Part shown: positions 53,657-60,386 of the stretch, piece by piece
Layout: every line of letters starts with the position of its first letter
Numbering within the stretch: the first letter of the stretch is position 1
Assembly: GCF_007859935.1 (NCBI RefSeq)
Contig: NZ_SJPO01000002.1
Location: 700,744-764,743 of the forward strand
DNA length: 64,000 nt
From: Posidoniimonas polymericola
Lineage (GTDB): Bacteria; Planctomycetota; Planctomycetia; Pirellulales; Lacipirellulaceae
Direction: 5' to 3'
The notes under the pieces: model-generated
Told to the model about the DNA's origin: nothing
The model's database searches: none
What the model saw: the letters and a program-made list of their open reading frames with translations, nothing else
Translations under genes and position numbers: made by a program

Positions 53657-54355
53657 TTGAGCTCACCCAAGCGAAAACCTGGCGCCGTCGACCCCGAGTC
53701 GGTCCCCAAGGCAGTGGTGAGCCGGCTGAGCCTGTACCTCCGCGAGCTGCAGCACCTGCTCCGTGACGAGCAGGCCACGGTCAGTTCCAGCCAGCTCGGC
53801 CAGCTGCTCGGCTTCAGCGACGCCCAGGTGCGGAAGGACCTGGCGTACTTCGGGCACTTTGGGCACCCCGGCATCGGCTACCGCTGCGACGAGCTGGTCT
53901 CCGCGATCCGCAGCATCCTGGGCACCGACCGCGAGTGGACCATCGCCATGGTCGGCGCCGGCAACCTCGGCCGGGCGCTGCTTGGCTACCGGGGGTTTGC
54001 CTCACAGGGGTTCCGGATTGTCGCCGCGTTTGACGAGGCTGCCGACCGGGTCCACCAGACGATCGAGGGGGTCGAGGTCTACCCGATGACCCGCCTGGAC
54101 GAGGTGGTCCGCGACCGGGCGATCTCGTTCGGCCTGGTCGCCGTGCCCGCGGCGGCCGCCCAGGGGGTAGCCGACCGGCTGATCGCGTCGGGCGTGTCGG
54201 GCATCCTGAATTTCGCCCCGGTGATGCTGAACCTGCCCTCAGGAGTCAGCATCGTAAGTGTAGACCTGGCGACCGAACTTGAGCGGCTGTCGTTCTCGGT
54301 GGCCAACCGCGGCGGGGAAAAACCGGCAGAACCGGCCCCGGAAAAGCCCCTTTAG
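53657..54355 (+). CDS. rex: Redox-sensing transcriptional repressor Rex
   Basis: Rex reads the NADH/NAD+ ratio and represses fermentative or respiratory genes. The N-terminal winged helix is VPKAVVSRLSLYLRELQHLL...SSSQLGQLLGFSDAQVRKDLAYFG, and the Rossmann domain contains MVGAGNLGRALLGY and later PAAAAQGVADRLIASGVSGILNFAPVMLNLP. Conserved sequence begins about 12 residues after TTG at 53657, which I take as the start; this is uncertain because no ribosome site is visible and GTG at 53552 also leaves the frame open. The last 20 residues are Glu/Pro-rich. Divergent from the YTV gene. Confidence 0.9.
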   Translation: MSSPKRKPGAVDPESVPKAVVSRLSLYLRELQHLLRDEQATVSSSQLGQLLGFSDAQVRKDLAYFGHFGHPGIGYRCDELVSAIRSILGTDREWTIAMVGAGNLGRALLGYRGFASQGFRIVAAFDEAADRVHQTIEGVEVYPMTRLDEVVRDRAISFGLVAVPAAAAQGVADRLIASGVSGILNFAPVMLNLPSGVSIVSVDLATELERLSFSVANRGGEKPAEPAPEKPL

Positions 54356-54419
54356 CAGACCCCCGGGTGTGCGGTAGAATAACGCGTTCGGCACAGCCCC
54401 CAGCGGCTGCGGCCCCTTC

Positions 54420-54490
54420 AGCCCCGTAGTGTAATGGTAACACTAGGGATTTTGATTCCCTCATTCCAGGTTCGAGCCCTGGCGGGGTTG
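54420..54490 (+). tRNA. tRNA-Gln (anticodon TTG)
   Basis: Cloverleaf folds by eye: acceptor AGCCCCG/CGGGGTT (one G-U pair), D stem GTGT/ACAC, anticodon stem AGGGA/TCCCT with loop TTTTGAT placing TTG at 34-36, and T arm CCAGG-TTCGAGC-CCTGG. The variable loop is four bases. CCA is not encoded. It lies 64 bases after rex. Confidence 0.92.
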
Positions 54491-54581
54491 CTTCCTTTCT
54501 GCGGAGCAGCCAGTCGATAGCGGAGCAGCCGGCAAGCGGTGGAGCAGCGGGCGAGTTGTGCCTCGCCGCCGCGATTTCCAC

Positions 54582-54615
54582 TGTTCTGACTCAACGTTTG
54601 TTCTGACTCAACTTT
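54582..54615. repeat. Tandem 17-base direct repeat
   Basis: TGTTCTGACTCAACGTT is followed immediately by a near-identical copy (TGTTCTGACTCAACTTT), just before the small gene upstream of cysQ. Confidence 0.6.
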
Positions 54616-54625
54616 CGAAGGCCGC

Positions 54626-54838
54626 GTGAAAGCCATCAGCAGCTCGATCATCGTCTTGGCCGGAGCGATCTTGATCGGGGCTGGAGTGCAGCACAACGCG
54701 TACGAATGGGCCGCAATCGTCGGGCTCGTGGTGGGCGCAATTGGGTTGGGCGCCTGGCTCGGGTACCTGGGCTTCTGGGACTGGATTCTCAGCGGGCCCC
54801 CTCAAGCAAGTGACAACAATGCAGAAAGTGACCCATGA
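54626..54838 (+). CDS. Small membrane protein coupled to the CysQ-like gene
   Basis: GTG at 54626 gives 70 residues with two membrane helices (residues 4-22 and about 27-51, WAAIVGLVVGAIGLGAWLGYLG) and an acidic hydrophilic tail. The stop TGA overlaps the next ATG as ATGA, so translation is probably coupled. No family recognised. The size and overlap make it a real gene candidate despite its length. Confidence 0.65.
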   Translation: MKAISSSIIVLAGAILIGAGVQHNAYEWAAIVGLVVGAIGLGAWLGYLGFWDWILSGPPQASDNNAESDP

Positions 54839-55824
54839 TCGACTCCCCGGAAGCCAAGTTCGCCGTCGCCGCCGTTAGGGAGGCCGCCCAACTGGTCCGC
54901 CGCGTGCAGGCCGAGATGGTCACCGACGCCCTCGAGAAGGGCGACAAATCGCCGGTCACCGTCGGCGACTTCACCGCCCAGGCGGTCATCGCCCGGCGGC
55001 TGCAGGACAACTTCCCGGGCGTGAAGCTGGTAGGCGAAGAGTCGGCCGCCGACCTCCGCGAGGAAGCAGGCACCGAGACCCTCGAGCAGGTTACGCACTT
55101 CGTGCGGATGGTACTGCCGCACGCCACCGCGGAAGAGGTCTGCGACTGGATCGACTTCGGCACGGCCGACGCCGAGGGCGAGTACTGGACCCTCGACCCG
55201 ATCGACGGCACCAAGGGCTTCCTGCGGGGCGACCAGTACGCCGTCGCCTTCGCCCTGATCAAGGACGGCCAGGTGCAGGTCGCTGCGCTGGGGTGCCCCG
55301 AACTGGCCGATGCGACCAGCCCCGCCAAGGGGGGCGATGGCTCGGTCCTGTTGGCCGCGAAAGGGCAGGGCGCCCGCTGCCAGTCGATGGCCGACCCGTC
55401 CGCCGAGTGGAAGCCGCTGAGCACGTCGGACCTGTCCGACCCGGCCGGCGCCCGCGTGCTCCGCTCGGTCGAGAAGGGCCACACCAACATGGGCCAGATC
55501 GACTACTTCGCCGAGGCGCTCGGCATCACGGCCGACCCGGTCGGGATGGACAGCCAGGCCAAGTACGCGGTTCTGGCCGCCGGCGGCGGCGAGATGCTGC
55601 TGCGGCTGATGTCGCCGAAGATGCCGGACTACCAGGAGCGGATCTGGGACCAAGCGGCGGGTTCGCTCGTCATCACCGAAGCCGGCGGCCGCGTCACCGA
55701 CCTCGATGGCCGCCCGCTCGACTTCTCCCACGGCCGCACCCTCGCCCAGAACCGCGGCGTGCTGGCCACCAACGGCCCCCTGCACGACGCGGCGCTCGAG
55801 GCGCTCAAGAGCGTCGGCGCCTAA
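54835..55824 (+). CDS. 3'(2'),5'-bisphosphate nucleotidase, CysQ-like
   Basis: A 329-residue member of the inositol monophosphatase superfamily. Metal-binding motifs are in order: GEES (about 66-69), WTLDPIDGTKGFLRGDQYAVAFALI (DPIDG, 120s-130s) and IWDQAAGSLVITEAGG. The length and KGF loop fit HAL2/CysQ-type enzymes that hydrolyse PAP (3'-phosphoadenosine 5'-phosphate), relieving PAP build-up in sulphur metabolism. It could still be an IMPase-like enzyme. Its start overlaps the small membrane gene. Confidence 0.88.
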   Translation: MIDSPEAKFAVAAVREAAQLVRRVQAEMVTDALEKGDKSPVTVGDFTAQAVIARRLQDNFPGVKLVGEESAADLREEAGTETLEQVTHFVRMVLPHATAEEVCDWIDFGTADAEGEYWTLDPIDGTKGFLRGDQYAVAFALIKDGQVQVAALGCPELADATSPAKGGDGSVLLAAKGQGARCQSMADPSAEWKPLSTSDLSDPAGARVLRSVEKGHTNMGQIDYFAEALGITADPVGMDSQAKYAVLAAGGGEMLLRLMSPKMPDYQERIWDQAAGSLVITEAGGRVTDLDGRPLDFSHGRTLAQNRGVLATNGPLHDAALEALKSVGA

Positions 55825-56227
55825 CACCATTCAAGAATAGCCGGCGAGCTACGCCTCGCCGGGATGACGCTGCTGCAGGGTCACGGATTGCGCAGGAAGA
55901 TGAAGCCGGTGCACTTTCGGGAATCTCGAATCTGACCGAGGTTGTCACAACCTCAGCGAGTTCGCTGCCGTTCTTCGGCGCCGCGGATGATGCAACCTCG
56001 CTCAGTTGGCTCATCTACGCACCGACCGAAGTGAGCTGCACCTACGCGGGTTTGGCGGCGACCGAAACCGGAGTCGGGTGGTTCAACTTCGGGCCGTCGC
56101 TTTAGCGAGCCAAGCGACCCATGACGAAGCGTTCCTTACGGACTTGGGGCAAGAGCCGCATCGCCGAGAACATCCCCTTTGCAACCCGATGACTTCGTCA
56201 CAATTTACGAATTTGTCACGGGCCAAA
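55825..56227. other. Gene-free gap with hairpins and a dispersed repeat
   Basis: No gene is seen in 403 bases. CCGGCGAG-CTACGC-CTCGCCGG (55841-55862) forms a hairpin 17 bases after the cysQ stop. GAGGTTGT-C-ACAACCTC (55938-55954) is a perfect palindrome. The stretch 55936-55984 resembles 56872-56920. Base composition drops near the right end. Confidence 0.6.
55841..55862. repeat. Hairpin GGCGAG...CTCGCC, copy 2
   Basis: Perfect 8-base stem with a 6-base loop; a shorter version, GGCGAG-TTGTGC-CTCGCC, lies at 54550-54567. A dispersed hairpin repeat, possibly acting as terminator for the cysQ gene. Confidence 0.6.
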
Positions 56228-56650
56228 TTAACCGATTTGTTTTTTTCGCAGCGAGGAATCTGGGAAAAAGTAAGTCAGGGTGACTGAGAACGCAGCACCT
56301 AAAATAGCGGCGGGGATGAACACTGAACTGTACGCGCTGATAAAGAGACCAGAGCCTGCTCCTGCGAAGAACCCCATGAGTAACAAACCCATAGGAACAC
56401 TCAGCGTTCCAACTAGGCCAGTCAGTGTGCCTAAACCTAAGGACGCAAATAGAGATACTGGCTTGCCGCGAAGAAAGAGCAGCCACGGTATCCATGTCCA
56501 CGCAAAGATATACAGACAGACTACAAAGCCAGCAGTGCTGCTAAGCCCTTCCTGAGTCGCGACCGCGATTACTGCACAGAATATCGCCCCGATGGTCATC
56601 AGGCCGATCAGATTGCGAATCGTGACACGTATAACACGCTGTTCATGCAT
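56228..56650 (-). CDS. Small multi-pass membrane protein in an AT-richer patch
   Basis: A 140-residue protein with four hydrophobic segments: LIGLMTIGAIFCAVIAV (residues 14-30), a second around 41-60 (VVCLYIFAWTWIPWLLFL), LSVPMGLLLMGFFAGAGSGLF and SVFIPAAILGAAFSVTLTYFF. No family I recognise. Codon use and base composition look AT-richer than in the neighbours, suggesting a recent arrival or a relaxed gene. It is flanked by two gene-free gaps with a shared repeat. Confidence 0.6.
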   Translation of the reverse strand: MHEQRVIRVTIRNLIGLMTIGAIFCAVIAVATQEGLSSTAGFVVCLYIFAWTWIPWLLFLRGKPVSLFASLGLGTLTGLVGTLSVPMGLLLMGFFAGAGSGLFISAYSSVFIPAAILGAAFSVTLTYFFPDSSLRKKQIG

Positions 56651-57007
56651 AACAAGTAAATCCGATGATGGATCGGTGGGCGCGCCGACTCACTAAGAGC
56701 CGGTATGCTGAGCAGACTCTGCAGGCGAAGCTTTTGGGATTGATGGTAGCCTTTTTGGTGCACGAAAAGATACTGCGAACTGACGGAGGTTGTGTCGTGC
56801 GGGGGATTCCGCTCTGCCAAAACCGCCGTCGGTGGACATCACTTCCATCAGAATCGGCTCCAGCAAAGTTGCCGAGGTGTGCCCAACCTCAGCGACTTGA
56901 GTCCCGGTTCTTCGACGCGCAGGGGTCAAACGCCGGCGCGTTTGGCGCCCGCCGACTTAACCTCGTTTGTGCCTTAGAACGGTGTTCGCGATGTAGACCG
57001 CGCCGCT
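56651..57007. other. Gene-free gap
   Basis: No gene is found in these 357 bases. Bases 56872-56920 resemble 55936-55984 (CCGAGGT, CAACCTCAGCGA, GTTCTTCG in the same order). The two copies bracket the AT-richer membrane gene. Confidence 0.5.
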
Positions 57008-57922
57008 CTACTCCTCTGCCTCCTGCGGGTACCGAATCAACACCCGGCAAGCCAGCACAAAGAACACCGCGCCTACGGCGACGAACGCCACGTTGCCGGT
57101 CATCACCTGGGCGTCCGTCAGCTCGCCGAACTTCGCCACGAGCCGCCACGCGTTCAGGCCGCCGTTGACGAACGCGTGGCAGGCGATGCTCGGCCAGATC
57201 GAGCCGGTCCGCCAGGCGATCACGCCGAGCCACACGCCCATCGGCAGCGCCACCGCGATGTTGGGCGGCATGATGTGGGCCAACGCGAACAGCACCGACG
57301 CGACGCCGATGCCCCACGCCGGGCCCCATCGCTGGATCAGCCGCTGCTGCACAAAGCCGCGGAACAGCATCTCCTCGCAGAAGCCGGGCACGAGCGCAAT
57401 CAGCAGCACGAACACGACCCCCTGGGCCGGCGTCACGTTCTCGAAGAACGCCACGAACGAGTTGTCGGTGAGCCCGAGCGGTTCGGCCCAGCTGGCGACC
57501 CAGGTCGCCAGCGCGATCGCCACGGCCAGCGGCACGATCGAGCCGACCACTGTCAGCCCGTACAGCGCGCCCGCATTGCGGACGCGGTTGAAACCGAGGC
57601 GGCGCTTCAGCGATTCGGGCGAGAGCCAGCCCGCGAGCAGCGTCACGACCCCGAACGCGCCCGGGCCGGCGGCCACCAGCACCAGCATGCCGGCCGGCGA
57701 CGAGATCACCTCGAGCACGCGGTCGCCCAGCTCGGCCGGCGGCACGCCCTGAGCCGCTAGGGAAATGGCCACGACGATGGCGATGCCGGCCTGCAATGCT
57801 ACAGCCAGGGCGACGCCCGCGAACGGGGCCAGCAACGCTGTCCAGACACGCGGCTTGGCCGGCGGCGGAGCGGTCATTGGTTCCGGTGGCAATTCGGAAT
57901 GATCGGCTCGGTTCTCGTCCAT
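57008..57922 (-). CDS. CPBP family intramembrane metalloprotease
   Basis: ATG at 57922 gives 304 residues; a TTG further upstream is less likely. A soluble N-terminus precedes about eight membrane segments. The active-site motifs are present: CEEMLFRGF (EExxxR), FALAHI with a metal-binding His, and ACHAFVNG with the conserved His/Asn. Members process lipoprotein-like or prenylated peptides, or bacteriocins, and in many bacteria have unknown targets. Single gene on its strand. Confidence 0.92.
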   Translation of the reverse strand: MDENRADHSELPPEPMTAPPPAKPRVWTALLAPFAGVALAVALQAGIAIVVAISLAAQGVPPAELGDRVLEVISSPAGMLVLVAAGPGAFGVVTLLAGWLSPESLKRRLGFNRVRNAGALYGLTVVGSIVPLAVAIALATWVASWAEPLGLTDNSFVAFFENVTPAQGVVFVLLIALVPGFCEEMLFRGFVQQRLIQRWGPAWGIGVASVLFALAHIMPPNIAVALPMGVWLGVIAWRTGSIWPSIACHAFVNGGLNAWRLVAKFGELTDAQVMTGNVAFVAVGAVFFVLACRVLIRYPQEAEE

Positions 57923-58091
57923 GGCGGGTCCAGAGTTGGGTGGCCGGCGGCTGAAGAGTCGCCGAACCAACTATTCGCCTCCTAGAGGCAGATCTTGGCT
58001 GCCAGCCACGACGATTAGTCGCGGGCACACGTAGGATCACGCAGCGCCAGCGGGGAAGAGCACCGGCAAGCCAAGCCCGCGGACCCGCCGG

Positions 58092-58463
58092 CTATTCGCC
58101 TAGTGCGGACTTCACCCGCTCGATGGTCTCGCTGCTCTGCAGCTCGAGCTTGCCGAAGCCGCGTAGCGCGCCGGCTTGTTCGGCGGCGTCCTGGTGCTCG
58201 GGGTAGTTGGTGATCAGCATCACCGGGGTCGAGGAGAGCTGCTCGTCGGCCTTGATCTGGCGGATGATATCGAGTCCGTCGGTGTAGTCGATGTCGAGCT
58301 TGCGGTTGACGACCACCAGGTCGTAGGCCGTGTCGCGCAGCTTGGGCAGCGCGTCGGCCGCGCTGTCGGCCTGGTCGAGCACGCAGTCGAAGTTGCCCGT
58401 GAAGAACCGCTTGAGCGAGCCGTGGTCGGGGCCGCAGTTGCCGATGTCGAGGATACGCTTCAT
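58092..58463 (-). CDS. Degenerate response-regulator receiver domain
   Basis: ATG at 58463 after AGGGA gives 123 residues, the size of a lone receiver. The fold pattern is present: MKRILDIGN at strand 1, AYDLVVVNRKLDIDYTDGLDIIRQIK at strand 3, PVMLITNYPEHQDAAEQAG with LIT at strand 4, and GFGKLEL with Lys at strand 5. The phosphoryl-acceptor Asp of the usual LLD at strand 3 is replaced by Asn, and the acidic pair of strand 1 is absent (ILDIGNCG). It is therefore a pseudo-receiver, if the assignment is right. A hairpin repeat lies upstream. Confidence 0.8.
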   Translation of the reverse strand: MKRILDIGNCGPDHGSLKRFFTGNFDCVLDQADSAADALPKLRDTAYDLVVVNRKLDIDYTDGLDIIRQIKADEQLSSTPVMLITNYPEHQDAAEQAGALRGFGKLELQSSETIERVKSALGE

Positions 58464-58520
58464 GGGGTCCCTTGTGGGGCGCTCTTGCTTGGTGTGGGTG
58501 GCCGACCCGGCGGAGGACAA

Positions 58521-58545
58521 CCCCCTCCCCCAACCAGGGAGGGGG
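58521..58545. repeat. Hairpin CCCCCTCCC/GGGAGGGGG
   Basis: Perfect 9-base stem and 7-base loop in the gap between the receiver and the propeller gene. It resembles a dispersed planctomycete repeat; a G-rich strand could also fold as a quadruplex. Confidence 0.6.
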
Positions 58546-58613
58546 ATTGGCTTGGGCGGGGCTTGGCAACGAATGGCAGACAGCCAACGGCTAACTGCCA
58601 AGAGTCAATCGAA

Positions 58614-60287
58614 TCAATCGCCCTTGTTCTCGATGGCGAACAGGTGCGTCTTGTTCGAGATGTACAGCACGCCGTCCGCGATGATGGGGGTCGAGTAGAC
58701 GCTGTTCTTCATGTCGATGGCGCCGTAGTAGGGGACCATCTCGCCGCCGTCGTCCTTCATGGCCACGTTGGGGTCGGCCGAGTGGCGGAAGATCGCGACC
58801 TCGCCCTCCTCGTCGCCGATGTAGACCTTGTCGTCGACGATCAGCGGCGAGCCCCACGCGGCGGCGAACATGTCGTACACCCAGTGCCGCTCGCCGGACT
58901 TGGCGTCCAGGCAGTGGAACAGCCCGCTGAAGTCGGCGATGTAGAGGATGTCGTCCTTGATGGCGACCGTGCCGCAGCTGCGGTGCATCTCCTCCTCGAA
59001 GTCGATCTCACCGTCGTCGTTCGAGTCGACCGTGCTGTAGTGCCAGAGCGCGGCCGAGTTGGGGTTCGGCCGGGCGAAGTCGCCCTCGTCGGGCACGACG
59101 GCCTGGATCCGCTTGTGGGGGATCGGCTCGTCCGGGTTCTTGGAGTTGAACGCCAGCTCGGGGCTGACGTCGCCGCGCTTGGTGGGGTCGATGCACCACA
59201 GGTGGCCGACCCCCTCGCCGTGCTCCGGGTCCTGGCCCACCGCGACGTACACCAGTTCGTCGTAGATGACCGGCGTAGCGATGATGTTGTTGCGGGTGCC
59301 GCGGCCGCCGAGGACCCACTTGCTGTCCTTCGGGTTGGCGTCGAACTTCCACAGCAGCTTGCTGCCGCCCTGGCCGTCGCCCTTGGGGTCGAAGCTGTAG
59401 ACCCAGCCGTCGCCGCCGCCGAAGATCGCCTGGGGCTGTCCACCAAGCACCGCGTAGCTCGGGCTCGACCATTGGCCGTGCAGGATGTTCGAGCCGGGCG
59501 ACTTGTCGGTCCACAGCAGCTTGCCGGTCTCTTTGTCCAGGGCGATAAAGCTCGGTGCGTTGGGCGCCGGCAGGTTGATGTGCGACTCGTCCAGGCCGTT
59601 CGAGGTGTTGACCAGCAGGATGTCGCCGACCGAGGTCACGCTGCACGCGCACATGTTGTGCTGGCTGACGCCCAGCTCGCGCATCATGTCGAACACCCAC
59701 ACGACATCGGCCTCGTTCTCCTCGGTGTGCTCCTCGTCCTGGTAGGGGCCGTCGTTCTCGCCGTCGCGGAAGCCCTCGGGGTCGAGGCAGCGGACCTCGC
59801 CGCGGCTGGTCACGAACCACAGCCGCTTGCCCTCCACCAGCGGGGCGCAGCAGATGCCCTGCAGCGGCCAGTCGTGCACGCGGCCGGTCTTGAGCTTCTC
59901 GCTGGAGTGCTGCCACAGGAACCTGCCGTCGCGGATGTCGAAGCACAGCAGGCAGCCGAGGTCGACCTCCGCCGGGTACCGCGCGAGCCAGCCGCCCGAG
60001 TTGTTGGTGCCGACAAACGCCTTGCCGCCGGCCACGACCACGTTGCCGTAGGTCTGCGAGCCGAGCTGCGCGGCCCAGCGGATGTTGCGGGCCGAGCTCG
60101 AGTCCCACTCGCCGGTGCGGAAGTCGAACTCGCCGACGTCCCAGTCGGTGGGCGTGTTGTCGGCGACCGGCACGTTGTTGCGCGTCCCGCTGCCGGCCCA
60201 CTGGTTCCACTCAAGGGTCGGCTCTGCGGCCGAGCACCAGGAGGAGGTCGTTAAACAAGCGGCGGCTACGATCAGTAGACGGTTCAT
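58614..60287 (-). CDS. Exported PQQ-like beta-propeller protein
   Basis: A 557-residue protein with signal peptide MNRLLIVAAACLTTSSWCSA. Propeller repeats include WNQWAGSGTRNNVPVADN, YGNVVVAGGKAFVGTNNSGG, FIALDKETGKLLWTDKSPG and CLDAKSGERHWVYDMFAAAWGSPLIVDDKVYIGDEEGEVAIF. These match the PQQ/YVTN-like propellers that are common in planctomycetes and often lack the residues needed to bind PQQ. Role is probably binding or scaffolding rather than oxidation. A second propeller lies 99 bases upstream in the same direction. Confidence 0.88.
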   Translation of the reverse strand: MNRLLIVAAACLTTSSWCSAAEPTLEWNQWAGSGTRNNVPVADNTPTDWDVGEFDFRTGEWDSSSARNIRWAAQLGSQTYGNVVVAGGKAFVGTNNSGGWLARYPAEVDLGCLLCFDIRDGRFLWQHSSEKLKTGRVHDWPLQGICCAPLVEGKRLWFVTSRGEVRCLDPEGFRDGENDGPYQDEEHTEENEADVVWVFDMMRELGVSQHNMCACSVTSVGDILLVNTSNGLDESHINLPAPNAPSFIALDKETGKLLWTDKSPGSNILHGQWSSPSYAVLGGQPQAIFGGGDGWVYSFDPKGDGQGGSKLLWKFDANPKDSKWVLGGRGTRNNIIATPVIYDELVYVAVGQDPEHGEGVGHLWCIDPTKRGDVSPELAFNSKNPDEPIPHKRIQAVVPDEGDFARPNPNSAALWHYSTVDSNDDGEIDFEEEMHRSCGTVAIKDDILYIADFSGLFHCLDAKSGERHWVYDMFAAAWGSPLIVDDKVYIGDEEGEVAIFRHSADPNVAMKDDGGEMVPYYGAIDMKNSVYSTPIIADGVLYISNKTHLFAIENKGD

Positions 60288-60386
60288 ACGCGTGGGGCCT
60301 TGGGGGGTGCCTGGATTGCGGTGGGGGCGCGTGCCGGCCGGCGGGCGCCGCGGCTCTTTTAAATCTAACGCGGTCGACGCCCTCGG

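Noticed and set aside
56228..56650. A prophage or insertion sequence fragment
   Set aside because: No transposase, integrase or terminal inverted repeats were seen; only composition differs.
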